NCBI GenBank assembly: GCA_027924645.1 | Contig: BSBN01001750.1 | Coordinates: 620,001 to 684,000, forward strand | DNA: 64,000 bases | From: Cunninghamia lanceolata | Lineage: Eukaryota > Streptophyta > Pinopsida > Cupressales > Cupressaceae | Direction: 5' to 3' | Part shown: one piece after another, positions 1 to 12,146 of the stretch | Numbering within the stretch: the stretch's first letter is position 1 | How the letters are laid out: the number at the start of each line of letters is the position of its first letter | Program-made: the position numbers and the translations under genes | Notes under the pieces: model-generated | What the model was told of the DNA's origin: nothing | Databases searched by the model: none | Seen by the model: only the letters and a program-made list of their open reading frames with translations

Positions 1-2366
1 TTCAAAATCTTCAAAGCTATGGTAGAGAATCAAACCAGATTGAAACTGAAGTGTCTAAGGTCTGATAGAGGTGGTGAATTTACATCTGGTGAGTTCATTG
101 ACTTTTGTGAGAAGCAGGGTATAAGAAGACAGTTGTTTGCTCCTAGGACTCCACAGCAGAATGGAGTAGTTGAGAGAAAGAACTGGACCATCCAGGAAGC
201 TGCCAGGACAATGATGTTGGAAGCAAATGTTCCTCAAATGTTTTGGAAAGAAGCTATCAGCACTGCAGTCTACACTCTCAATCGAGTTCAAATCAGAAAC
301 AACACCGGTAAGACCCCTTATGAACTCTGGTTTGGCATCACTCCTACTGTGAAATATTTCAAAGTATTTGGTAGCAAGTGTTATATTAAAAGAGATGAAG
401 ATCTAGGAAAGTTTGATGCTAGAAGTGATGAAGGAATTTTCTTGGGTTACTCCACTCAAAGCAAAGCATACCGGTGTTACAATAAGAGATTGAGGAAGAT
501 GATAGAAAGCACTAATGTGAAAGTTGATGAAGGAATTGAGAAGCCCTCAATGTTTTATGAGTTTGATGAGGATGACCAAGATGGTGTTCAAGTTCAAGGA
601 GCTCAATCCTCTTCGGTAAGTCAGAATCAGCCTGATCTGGTAAATCAGGAAGAAGAGATAGGTCTGAATGAGCCTGATCAAGAAGCAACAGTACAGAATG
701 CTCCCAAAATTCCAAGGTATGTAATACAGAACCACTCTGAAGATCAGATCATAGGTGACAGAAACAAAGGTGTGCAAACTAGAAGGAATGTTGCTCAAAA
801 TCAGGATGAATGTTGTCTGATTTCAAAGATTGAACCCAAAACAATAAATGAAGCTTGCAATGATGAAAACTGGACCAAAGCAATGGAAGATGAATTGATG
901 CAAATTGAGAGAAATCATACTTGGGATCTTGTTTCCAGACCTAGAGATAGGAATGTGATTGGAACCAAATGGGTTTTCCGGAACAAACTGAATGAAGCTG
1001 GTGAAGTAATCAGAAACAAAGCTAGATTGGTCTGCAAAGGCTACTCTCAAATAGAAGGAATTGATTTTGAAGAAACCTTTGCTCTGGTGGCAAGAATTGA
1101 AGCAGTCAGATTACTCCTTGCATTTGCTGCCTTCAAAGACTTCAAGGTATATCAGATGGATGTCAAGTCTGCCTTCCTAAATGGTGATCTGGAAGAAGAA
1201 GTTTACATTGAACAACCGGATGGATTTCAATTGTCTGATAATGATGATATGGTCTGCAAGTTGAAGAAAGCTTTGTATGGATTAAAGCAAGCCCCAAGAG
1301 CATGGTATGAAAGGTTGGATAAGCATCTTGTGCAGATTGGATTCAACAAAGGTACTGCTGACAGCAACTTATATTTCAAAATTGATCATGAAAACATTTT
1401 GATTGTTGAAGTGTTTGTGGATGATATCATTTTTGGAGGAAGAGATAGTATGTGCAAAACTTTTGCAAATCAGATGAAAAGTGAGTTTGAATGTCTATGC
1501 TTGGTGAAATGAATTTCTTCTTGGGTCTGCAAATTACTCAAACAAAGAAAGGGATCTTTATTTCTCAAACCAAATATGTGAAAGAATTGTTGAGGAAATT
1601 TGGTATGGAAGATTCAAAGCCAATGAACACTCCCATGGCAACTGGATGTAAGTTGAGCAAAGATGATGACTCCCCAAAAGCAGATCAGACAAAGTATAGA
1701 TCAATGATTGGTGGATTGTTGTATCTCACTCAGACTAGACCAGATATAATGCAGGCTGTTGGTCTTGTGACAAGATTCCAGGCTGATCCTAGAGAATCTC
1801 ATGTTATGGCAATCAAAAGAATTTTTAGGTACTTGAAAGGAATAGTTGAGTATGGTCTATGGTACCCTAGAGATCCGGATTTCTCTCTTCATGCTTACAC
1901 AGATGCAGATTGGGCAGGAGATGTGGATGACTGGAAGAGCACCAGTGGTGGAGCATTCTTTCTAGGGAAGAGATTGGTTTCTTGGCTAAGCAAGAAACAA
2001 GATGCAATATCTTTGTCCACAACTGAAGCATAATACATTGCAGCAGCAGGCAGTTGCACTCAAATCTTATGGATGAAGCAGATGCTAAGAGACATTAAAG
2101 TTGAATATGAGGAGCCTATCACAATTTTCTCTGATAATTCAAGTGCAATTAATATTTCTAAGAATCCGGTATTGCACTCTAAGACTAAGCACATATCTAT
2201 CAAGTTTCACTTTTTAAGAGAACAAGTGAACAAGGAAGAAGTCAGGTTGGAGTATGTTCCTTCCAAGGATTAGATTGCAGATATTTTTACTAAACCTCTT
2301 CCCAAGGATTCTTTTGAATATCTCCGGGAAAAGTTAGGGGTCATGGCCCCTCCGGTAATGAACTAA
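1..2366 (+). pseudogene. Copia pol polyprotein (integrase, RT, RNase H), partial and broken
   Basis: The frame is open from base 1. Integrase: the second catalytic Asp lies in SDRGGEF (codon 64-66) and the catalytic Glu in NGVVERKN (about 172). An acidic, Gln-rich linker spans about 540-800. RT begins near [13 protein letters not shown] (about 848), has the Copia signature [12 protein letters not shown], and its active site is FVDD at 1414-1425. A 1-base deletion at about 1489-1491, just after KSEFE, moves the frame, and MNFFLGLQI continues in another frame. RNase H contains YTDADWAGD (about 1896). In-frame stops are TAA at 2031-2033, within the conserved TTEAEYIA region, and TAG at 2271-2273, before IADIFTKPLP. 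The pol end is TAA at 2364. The protein would catalyse reverse transcription and integration, but this copy cannot make it intact. Confidence 0.95.
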
Positions 2367-2444
2367 GATGCACTGATGTGCATCAGTCCGGTGGATATCA
2401 CAGTCATATCTTGTGATCCGGATTGATGATGGGGAGCTGCTACT

Positions 2445-2677
2445 AAGGGGGAGCAGCTGGTATGACTCTGATGTGTTAGAATTGCAAGTATGAGCCCTTT
2501 GCCATTGATGTCAAAGGGGGAGAGAAGACATGTGAAAAACAAGTGGCTGATGATCAAAGGGGGAGCAGTAAATGAGGAGAAGACATGTTGCTGATAGGGG
2601 GAGCTGTGACAGAAAGGAGAAGTTCTTGTCTTGATGGTTCTTCACATCATATGTTGCCATCAATGACAAAGGGGGAG
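2445..2677 (+). promoter_or_regulatory. Series of polypurine tracts before the Copia 3' LTR
   Basis: Five near-identical purine tracts of the form AAAGGGGGAG occur at 2445-2453, 2513-2522, 2556-2565, 2594-2603 (ATAGGGGGAG) and 2668-2677. The last abuts the LTR start at 2680 and should be the working plus-strand primer. The sequence before the second tract (about 2481-2512) also resembles the first 40 bases of the LTR, as if tract plus LTR start had been duplicated. Confidence 0.75.
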
Positions 2678-2679
2678 AT

Positions 2680-3971
2680 TGTTGCAAGTATGAGGTGAAC
2701 CAGTGTTATCATTGATGTCAACATACTCATATTGCATTGACAAGAAGGATTCGGTGAGCAGTGTGCTGAGGATATTGAGAAAATTAGCCTCAGTCAGGAA
2801 CAGTGAAGAACAGTGATGAGAAGAAGGTAAATGTATTGTATAGGATGCGAACCGGAGGATGCGGATTAAAGGGTTTGTAGATATGAGTCTTGAGATGTTT
2901 CAGTTAAGATTTCAGAGGTCCGCATGAAGATCTGAAGGAGTTGTGGCTGTCGGTGTGGAACCGGTTCCAGCAAGTGTTCAGAGGTGACAGAGGATCACAG
3001 AAAGGTCCGGTGAGGTCCAGAATTGTATAATCCTAATCTGCGGTTTGGAAGGAGTGTTTGGGATGTCCTTGTGATGTGTCATCTCGAGTTGTGTATGATT
3101 TTGAGGTCTGAAAGTGCCTTTTGCATTGTGACAGTGGCGACAGACTGTGTTCTTGAAGTTCTGGATGAGGAAGAGAAGAGATTCTAGTAAGTAGAGAAAG
3201 TGCGGATGTACCTAGTCATTCAGGCAGGCTTGTGAAGGTTCTTGGATCATGATGAGGTTGTGTTGTTGGTTCGCATTGATGGTAGAGCCCGGAATTGAAG
3301 TTATTCTTTCGAATGAAGTTCTTGTTCCGACTAGCCAACCGGATGAGTTGTTCATCCTGCGAATGTTCTTGTGATGGCCGACCGGATGTGTTATTCATCT
3401 TGCGGATATTCTTATGGTTGATTGCCGACTTAGATGATTGTTCCTAAGTCGATGTCTTGTATAAATAAAGGTTTGTGAGTTCATTTAGTAGTGTGGATTG
3501 TGTGAGTGAGTGTGGTGTAGCGAAGAGAAGTGCGAAAGGCAGAGCAGGGGTTTTGGGCTTAAATGGAACTGATTTGGACATAGTAGAGATGTCATTCTCC
3601 AGTTCAAGATTGTGATTCTTATCACTTTGTAGACAGTGTGTCTCCTTGTAGGCAGTGGGCCTCTTTGTGAGCAGTGTGCTCAGGCAGTGAGCCCTAATTG
3701 GCAAGTGCCATTCTTTTTTATTCTTTTAACAGAGAATAATCCTTGGGTTAATCACCCCGTGGTTTTTCCCTTAACCGGGTTTTCCACGTCAAAATCTTGG
3801 TGTTCAATGTGTTGATGTTTATCTGCTCTTGTGTTTGTACATTTTACTTTCATGGATGATTAATTGATATGCTGTTAACTAACAAAGAAGAATCAAGTGT
3901 TTGAAGTAAAGAGCAAGTTTTTATACAACTGATTCACCCCCCCCTCTCAGTTGTATGCCCTAGATCCAACA
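2680..3971 (+). repeat. 3' LTR of the Copia element (1292 bp)
   Basis: Starts TGTTGCAAG directly after a polypurine tract and ends GATCCAACA, giving TG...CA ends. A C-run and a CTCAGTTGTAT stretch just before the end are typical of plant Copia LTRs. A likely core promoter TATA box, TATAAATA, lies at 3460-3467. Short internal repeats are present: two copies of about 45 bases built on ACCGGATG at about 3335-3425, and GCAGTG-type repeats at 3630-3700. The partner LTR is outside the window. Confidence 0.85.
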
Positions 3972-5239
3972 ATTGTTGGGTATGCATTCAATGCTAGGTG
4001 GGGGTAGTTGTGCCTCAAATTCTTGGCAGAATAACATAGGGCAAAATATGAAGGATATATAAATGTTGTTATGTTTTTCACTCAAGTGGTTGGTCACTGA
4101 GCTAATTTCTAGTCTGTAAGTACCTCATAGTGGTTCTAGGGTATCAAACAAAGCCCATCTTGTTTGTAGGGAGATGGAATCCATCTTGTGACTCGTCGGA
4201 AGGATTTTCAACACACATCTTCATGCGAGGGTATGTCTCCATGGTAGATTGTAATAATTCAGGGGAGCGTATAGTTGCAGTTGTGCATTTTCTCTCATGA
4301 CATTTGCTGGTGTGATTGTAAATGAGGTTAGATGTATGTGTGACATCTAATGCTATACAAAGCCTTTGTATTGGTATTTCCTTTGTTGCATATGGGTTAT
4401 TACTGTTCTGTTATAGATTATTAAGTATTTCCATTGTATAATATGTAATCTTTGATTTGTATGAGAATGGATTTCTAGTTTTGTAGATGTATCTCCTCTC
4501 TCCCTACATTTTGTGACTCTGTTGCCCAATGGATTAGGCATTGATCCATATTTGTGAAGGGCCATCATTCTTTTTAATCAATCCTTTGTCTTGTTAGTCG
4601 TAGGAGTAGGTTAGGAGTAGATTAGGTTTCACATGCTGTTCACATAATTAGTGATTCATTTTAAGCAACCTAAAACTGTTCAAATGATCAGTGCATCATG
4701 TTATTGCATGCCTTACACCTTGTAAATTATGTATGTGAAGTTAAGTGGATTCATGTTAATGGATATCATGTTTTCACCATCTATGGGTGCATCTGCAAGG
4801 TGCAGTAATCATCTTAATAAGAGGTCTTATGTAGCTAGTTAGTCTTGATCTAGTGATAAATATGGAGATCAAGTGTATAATGGGTATGGATACTATTCTT
4901 ATTAATGAAATTCACAATAGTTCTATAGTTTCATTGGGGAGAGCAGAGCATCAATCTTGACTTTATCTCTTTTATCACTTTGTTTCTAATCCTCTTTCAA
5001 CCATTCTCACTAATTCCAATTACATGAGTAAGTTATGATATGAGCAGTTTGACCATCTTAACTATCACTACTTGCAGTAGCTCAACCAACAAAGCATGGT
5101 TACAAGGTTTCCTTTTGTTCACTTTTCTAATGGTGTTTTCCAAGGTTTCATCCCTGGAAAACACCCTAAAGAGAATTTTGACAAAGGCAAGGCATGGAGA
5201 GCTTCATAGATAGTGGAGTTAGTTCACGATGATTTGGCT
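3972..5239. other. No gene recognised
   Basis: AT-rich sequence between the first Copia LTR and the older Copia pol. I found no long open frame, no clear second LTR and no terminal repeats. The right part may hold eroded gag of the following element, but I could not read a domain. Confidence 0.4.
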
Positions 5240-5249
5240 TGACCATTTC

Positions 5250-7700
5250 CACCTCCTTCCTTTAGCAAGGCCAGATATGTTTCAACATTCATTGATGACC
5301 TTCTCAAGTATACTTGGGTATACTTTCTCTGATAGAAGTCTTAGGTATTTGAGTTCTTTTAGGACTTCCAATCATTTGTAGAGAAATAATTAGAGAAAGA
5401 CATCAAGTCTTTGCACACAGACAATGGTGGTGAGTATGTCAACCATCATTTTGAGCAATTTCACAACAAAGAGGGGATTGATTTACAACACATAGTTCCA
5501 TAAAGTATTCAATAGAATGATGCAGAAAAATGATTTAATAAGTATTCAAAGGAAATGGAAAACAACATGATACACTACAGATCTCTTACAACTTAGTATT
5601 GGATGGAGGCCATTAACTGTGCTTGTTATATCTAAAACTATATTCCTCATCGAGCCTTGAGGGGATTTACTCCTTTCGAAGCTTGGAGTGGTAAAAAACC
5701 AACAATTAATCACTTTAGAGTTTTTAGTTCTCACACATGGGCCCACATTCTTGTAGATAAATGTAAGGCCATGGATATGTAGAGAAGGGCTTACATATTT
5801 GTAGATTATCTTAATGCTGTTAAGGGTTATCGACTATTTCACCCTACTACATACAATCTATTCATTGAGAGGAGTGTTCATTTTGAGAAGGGCTCTTTGA
5901 GTACCACTCTTGACACTTCTCCTACATTCACAATGGAATCACTTGTGCTCGATGATAGTTCTTCTAGGGATTCAAATTCACCTAGACATATTCTTAATGA
6001 TGAGGACTCTTCTTCCTCTACTTTGGATGCTAAGAGTGATGATGAGGATTCCCTTTTCCCTCTTCTAGTCATCGTTTAGATGTTGAGTGTTCTTCTTTAG
6101 ATTCTCTTACCTCATGTCCACTTTGGGATCATCAAACACTGTATGCTATAGGTTATTGGATTGGGGATCCATCAGACACTAGATGGACATGTTCATAGTT
6201 TCAAGGGCTTTTACATGTCTTCATTGCCACTGCCTCTAATCCACAATATTTTCAGGAGGCATTTGGCATTCTTGAGTGGGATGCTACCATGTAGGAAGAG
6301 TATAGTTCTTTGATTAGGAACCACACTTGGGATCTTGTCCCTCTTCTTAAGGGAAGGAAACTTATTCAATGCAAGTGGATCTATTAGACAAAATTCATAG
6401 AAGATGGGTTATTGGATAAGTATAAGACACAATTGGTTGCAAAGGGTTTTTCCTAGGGTCTCGGTATTAATTACTTTGAGACTTTTGCACCTATTTCAAA
6501 GATGAATTCCATTTGACTCAGATTTTCTATCATTGCAGCACATCGTTGGGAGGTTCACTATCTATGGACATGAAAAGTGCATTTATTCACGAAGACCACC
6601 ACAGGATTTTCTACAAGATCCTTCCTTGGTTTGTAGGATTAGGAAATTTCTCTGTGGATTGAAACAAACCCCTAGAGCTTGGTATGCCAAGATGGATTCC
6701 TTTCTTCTCATAATTGGGTTTTTTCGTTACCATTTGGATCTGAATGTCTATATCATATAGTAAGATGATTCTCTCCTCTTTCTAGTTTTCTATTTTGATG
6801 ACCTATTGATCATGAGTTCTTTATCCATTGTGCCAGTGAAAACTACCCTTCACAATAGGTTTCTGATGACTGACTTGGGGTTGTTGCATTACTTTCCCAA
6901 GATTGAGATATCTCAATCTACTTCTAGGATCACCATTGCATAGTCCAAGTATGCTCTTGATTTGCTCTCACAGTTTCACATGGCTGACTACAAACTTGCT
7001 CCAACTCCCTTTCTTTCTAGATCCAAACTTGAGGCTAAGTGCTCTTTACCTTTGGTTGATGGTACTTTGTATTGACAACTAGTTGGGAGCTTAATTTATT
7101 TGAATCACACAAGGCCTGATATTTCATATGATGTGGGCATTATCTCTCAATTTATGTAGGAGCCCCATGAGTTGCATTAGAAGGAAGCGAAGCGGATTCT
7201 CCATTACATTCAAGATACTAACATTTTTTGGATTCACTATTTATATTGACTTATTGGGGTATACATATTCAAATTAAGTAGGCAAATCTCAAGATTGTAA
7301 GTACACTTCAGGTTACAACTTATCACTTGGTTTCGGTCCTATTTATTGGTCAAGCAAGAAGTAGATTTCTATTTCTCTATATCTTCTACTAAAGCTAAGT
7401 ATAAAGGAGTTGTTAATGCTGCCACTAAGGTCATTTGTATTCAACATATTCTCACTGTATTTGGTATCTAGTTTAGACAACCATCAATCATATTTTGTGA
7501 CAACCAAAGTGCCATATAGATCTGATAGAACATGGTCCATCATCAGCAGACCAATCACATAGAGATTCTCATGCACTATATTCAAGAGCTTATCCATTGG
7601 TAGGTCATTGATCTCTAGTACTACCCAAATTTCAAGTAGATTGCTAACATTTTCACCAAACCCTTTATAGAAAGCAAGGAGCTTTACGGTGAGAGAGGCT
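5250..7700 (+). pseudogene. Copia pol remnant (integrase, RT, RNase H)
   Basis: Readable blocks in order: integrase core with HTDNGGEYV (about 5415-5445); integrase C-terminal GFTPFEAWSGKKP (about 5660-5700) and KGYRLFHP (about 5825); an acidic Ser/Asp-rich linker (5900-6075); RT start NHTWDLVP (about 6320) and LVAKGF (about 6430); RT middle LCGLKQTPRAWYAKMD (about 6650-6695); the GSLIYLNHTRPDI block (about 7087-7125); RNase H FCDNQSAI (about 7494-7520); and the end IANIFTKPF (about 7638). Stops and frame changes occur throughout. Many stops are TAG where the family has Gln or Trp. It is clearly not functional. Confidence 0.85.
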
Positions 7701-7879
7701 TCATCTTTGGGGGGCTACTTAGTCCTTCCCTTCTCTCTCTATTATGAGGGGAAGTTTTTTTCCTACATGGGTTTTCTCCTTTTGCTCATTTATGAGAGAC
7801 CTTTTTGTACATGGGTACCTCATCAAAGCCTAGTTGCCAAGACCCATATCTTTTTCCTCCTAAGTTGCACTTATCAAGG

Positions 7880-8423
7880 TGTTGGTGTAATATTTTATTT
7901 ACCTTGGATATGGTACATCCTAAGTGTGATATTGCACCTATTTATTAATTTTACTTAGGATAATATGGATATTTAATTATTCTCTCTTAGGTAGCTAATA
8001 ATGACATGTGTACACCTTGATTTGAAGTACACAATTGCCACCACTAGCTCATCAATCCTTGAATGACGGTATTTAGTTTCTACCTTTGTTTAGTCAAGGT
8101 CACCTCTGTCTCAGTTACATTCAATTAACTCACCTCTTGATTGAGAGTGATTGAGAGTTAACTCATATCTCATGGACTTGTTATCTCCTTGATTCATGCA
8201 TCCAAGAGGCTTATATATATGTATCTTCCTCTAGCTTGTAATTCAATTCATGCTATTGTGAGCTTTCTTAATGCTATTTTTATTTTTGGAGCATTTGCAT
8301 TTCTCTTGTTGGATTCTAACTCTATAATTCTATTTTGATCTTTGATAATTTGTATTTACAGTTTCATAGTTCCTATTTCTTGCACTAGTTTTTGGATTAT
8401 CATCTGTTTTGTAGATTCTAACA
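7880..8423 (+). repeat. Candidate 3' LTR of the old Copia element
   Basis: Starts TGTTGGTGTAATA and ends GATTCTAACA (TG...CA, 544 bp), in the right place after pol. It begins about 170 bases beyond the G-run that would be the polypurine tract, and no 5' partner was found, so the call rests on its ends and position only. Confidence 0.45.
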
Positions 8424-9710
8424 AAAATGTCTTTCAGAGTCCAAAACTTTCTCTGAAACAAAAATAGAGGTGAAAATAAATTTAGGACAAGTTAATGTCA
8501 TTCAAAATCTAGGTTTAAAATCTTAAGGCTTAGGTTTCCTCTATGAGTGACAAGTGGAAGGCATCTATGATCCAGGGAAAGACACATGTAAGAAACCTAG
8601 TAACTCTTGGTTTCAAAGGAGTCACTAGGATTTGAACACAAAAACATATTTAATTAGATTTAATAACTCGACGAGTCCACATTTTAGAAGAGAAAACAAA
8701 GTAAAATCCAAGAAGATTGCTACAAAAGAGACAAATCTAGCAAAATATTAAATCTAGTTAAATTCATTTCAAGTATGCAAAAGACAAGCCTAGACATGAA
8801 AGACAATAAACCAAGGTTAAAAGGATTTCAAGTTGGGGAAGTTTGAAATATATAAAAAACTTGAAAATATCAAGATAAATGCTCTAAAATAGACTTAGCA
8901 ATCATTGCAAATAGTTTAAACCCAATTTGAAGTCCAAGAAGAAAAACTAGATCCGATAATGAAAACTAAGTTAAAACCAAGGAAACACAAACCCAAGGAA
9001 ATGACTAATCAAGCAAAACAAAACCCAAGAAATGAAAATTAACATAATAAAACCAAGGGAACACTAGGGAAGAAAAAAAATAGAGGAACGATAATTAGGG
9101 CTTCAATATGAATGCACACATTAAAGATAATGTACACAAAAATGTAGACTAGGAAATCAAAAATAAAAACACAAGGAATATCAAAAACTTTACCCAAGAC
9201 ATATTTTCATCAAGATTTCCATTCTTAAGAGGGGTTCCTCATTCAAAAGTAATTAGGATGTATTATGACAATAATAATATCTTTGAATATTTTATGTAAT
9301 AATTAATAAGCACCATATTTTAATATATACTATCAGTTGAATGGTTGATAATTGTTCATTAGACCCTTGACCACAACATATATTCACATTTCCTTAGCAT
9401 AACCAATTGATTTTATATTCCCTTTATAATGCCTACACATGTTTTTCATAGTTATAAGGAAGTATATTAAATATGGTTGGCCTTACACATATATATTCCT
9501 TGATTCCAAAGTTATACATTAGATCTCATTGGCTTTCTAGGGTTAGTACATTCTATAATGTTAAAGTAATTGATCTATAAAGGAAGTCATCCTACACATT
9601 AAGTCATTTAATTATTCTTTTCTTATGAGTAATGAAATTATGGATTCCTAGCTTTAATTCTTCTACACATATATCTATGTTGCATGACATTATCTTTGAA
9701 ATTGTAATGG
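8424..9710. other. No gene; purine-biased AT-rich spacer
   Basis: The plus strand is A/G-rich from about 8450 to 9200, with repeated AAACCCAAGG-like words. No domain, terminal repeat or long frame was seen. Confidence 0.4.
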
Positions 9711-10819
9711 TGAAATTAGCATACCCATGTCATTTTCCATTTAGTTTTGTGTTTATTTTGATAGGAATGTCTTAATGCAATAATATATTAATAAGTGGCA
9801 TACTCTTATGTTAGGTTTGGCTCATGGCTCGATCCTTATCCATCTCTATTCCACCATGCTTGTCTTTATCCCCACATATTCAACATCCACTTGTTAGTAT
9901 TTTGTCCCTATTTGCACCCATCTCCATATATTTTCCCTTAAAATCAATATCATCACTTTATCCCCACGATTCATTTTTGCATTGCTCAAGATTGACCTGA
10001 TTCAATCTCAAGACACGGGGAATTATCTCCAAATTCAAATCATTAAATTCAAAATTCAACTTTCTCACTTCCTTCAATTGGTCATTATCAGCCAACTAAC
10101 ATGCATTTTGTGTTACATGTTGCTATGGTATTATTTTTAAAGACATTGAATGTGCACTTAATTTCATATGGGAGAATAATTAGATTACACTTCATTCCTA
10201 AAAGTATAATAAAGGAATATGAATTTGCATCATCATCATATATGCCATCTACATGTCTATGCATGTTGTCGTCAATATCACTCATCACCATTAATCTGAC
10301 CCACCAAGATGTTTGACCTAGGATAATCTATTCACCCATTGAGTTGGCAAACTCTTAAATGGTGTCCCAAACTCCCAAACAATGTCCATAGGCACCAACT
10401 AGATAAATTCAAATAGCAAGAAGATGAAAGTGAACAACTTTCTATGTGCACATTAAGTCAAATCGTTCTTGTGCAACTTAGGTCAACCCCACGCATTAAA
10501 TTGTTCTCGTGTAGCTTGGGATCAAAGCCACATGACTCAAGATTGGACTACAGAGATTCTAAGATAGTGCAAATTCTGAGATATTCATTAGACCGCAGAG
10601 ATTAATTTTTATATAGTGGTGAATTGACTCTACACAACTTCAACATCATTCTTCCATCATCAATTTTAGAGCCAAGTACTACTATCCCTTGTATTTAATT
10701 TTCATACATTTATTGCAATTATCTTTCCTAACAATTTTATCTAGGGTGATTAGTGTTTAATTGGTTGTATTTATCTATTTAACCTTGATTTATGTAAAGG
10801 GGATTTTATTCCCATTACA
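9711..10819 (+). repeat. 5' LTR of the non-coding element (1109 bp)
   Basis: Begins TGAAATTAGCATAC and ends CCCATTACA. It aligns by eye along its whole length with 11789-12146 plus 18760-19509, for example the blocks GGAATGTCTTAATGCAATAA and AAATTCAAATCATTAAATTC. Short open frames inside it (10088-10316, both strands) are not conserved in the other copies and are not genes. Confidence 0.88.
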
Positions 10820-11788
10820 TTTTGGTGAACCCAATGTGTCCTACACTCCCTAAGGTTTTGCCTTAGGATTTTACCTTTTAAATTATGGTTTTCATGTCTA
10901 ATTTTTTAGTGTTATATCCTATTTTTATATTTGTGTAGGGTTTGATTTCCCTTTCTTAGTTGTGCTCCATAGCCTCCTCTTATTTTAGGGTTTATGATTT
11001 ATTGTGTGACCTTGCTTTTGCTCACCCAACCTGCCCTTAGATTCACCTCTAGGATTTCATTTTCATATATGATTTCTTAACGATGTTTTGATTTTACAAA
11101 TTTGAGAGTGATTTTACATTGTTTCATCTCTCTCTCTCTCTCATATTGTTTTGTTTATTTCACAAGCTACTTGAGATCCTAATATTTATGATTGATATTT
11201 TAGATGTTGATACTAGATAGAGACTCATTACTACAAATCCATACATAGATTTATCACATTACATGCCTGCATTGCACAAAGATCTATCACATTGCTACAT
11301 CGCATGGAGATTCATCATGTTACATGCTTGCATCATGTAGAGATTTATCACATTTTCCACTGTGTGGAGTTTTGATCACATTGCCTCATTGTGTGAAATT
11401 GTATCACATGGTCGCATTCATGTGGACCCATATCGCATTATTGCATAACACAAAGTGTCTCATATCACTTTCTATATAGACAAAATTTTCCACCCCTTCT
11501 CTCTATTTTTTCCATTTTTAAAGACAATGGAATCAACTTGTAGTTTGTGTTTATTTTGATAAGGAAAAAAGCTACTCATTGCATGTGTTCTCATTCTTTT
11601 GTAGGCTTTGATGGAGTGCTCATACCAAGGAGAATGCAAGAATAATTATTGTATCCTCTTTTAGAGTTTATTTTTTTTATTAGTGTCTATATACTTACTT
11701 TTCATGTTGGCTACAAATGTACATATACTTTGAAATGCATGCTCATTTAGATTTGCATGCACATCAAAGTTGGAACAAAATCTAATAG
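10820..11788 (+). other. Internal region of the non-coding element
   Basis: Starts with the primer-binding-like TTTTGGTGAACCC. It contains a (CT)n run near 11130-11145. At about 11220-11450 there are roughly six degenerate copies of a unit of about 40 bases built on TTTATCACATT and TGCATGGAG. No coding sequence was found. Confidence 0.7.
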
Positions 11789-12146
11789 TGAAATTAGTAT
11801 ATATGTGTGTCATTTCCCATTTAGTTTTCTATCCAACTTGATGGGAATGTCTTAATGCAATAACATATTGACAAGTACCATACTCTTGTGCTAGGCTTGG
11901 CTCATGGCCCAATCCCTATCCATCTTTATTTCATTCTCATTTTCCCTCCTTGATTTTGCTTTAATAAAGTGAGGCAAGGTGGTGTGGGAATGCTTCTAAT
12001 CAGATTGGTTGGAGACCTCATACATTCAACATCTACATGTTTCTATTTCCTCCCTTTTTGCACCTATATCCATACATTCACCCCTAACCTTTAGATTCTC
12101 ACTTTATCCCCACAATTCATTTTTGTGTTACTCAAGAATTACCTAG
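11789..12146 (+). repeat. 3' LTR of the non-coding element, first part
   Basis: Starts TGAAATTAGTATA like the 5' LTR and runs up to the insertion point. The last five bases, CCTAG (12142-12146), are duplicated at 18755-18759 on the far side of the nested element. The LTR resumes at 18760, and both parts together are 1108 bp, matching the 1109-bp 5' LTR. Confidence 0.88.

Larger units (their letters stand above)
1..3971 (+). mobile_element. Ty1/Copia LTR retrotransposon, 3' half
   Basis: The window opens inside the integrase of a Copia element. Domain order integrase, reverse transcriptase, RNase H, non-coding tail, LTR is the Copia order (integrase before RT). The coding part ends at the TAA at 2364-2366. 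A tail of about 310 bases with repeated polypurine tracts follows, then a 3' LTR from 2680 to 3971. The 5' LTR, gag and protease lie to the left of the window, so the target duplication cannot be checked. Frame damage is light (one 1-base deletion and two stops), so this is one of the younger elements here. The long purine-tract tail recalls the SIRE/Maximus lineage, but I did not establish the lineage. Confidence 0.93.
5240..8423 (+). mobile_element. Old, degraded Ty1/Copia element
   Basis: A second Copia element in the same orientation, recognised from integrase, RT and RNase H peptides scattered over three frames. Its polypurine-like stretch TTTGGGGGGCT (about 7708) follows the FTKPF motif at the end of pol. 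A candidate 3' LTR is at 7880-8423. No 5' LTR was found, so the left boundary is approximate. It is much more decayed than the element at 1-3971, so probably older. Confidence 0.8.
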
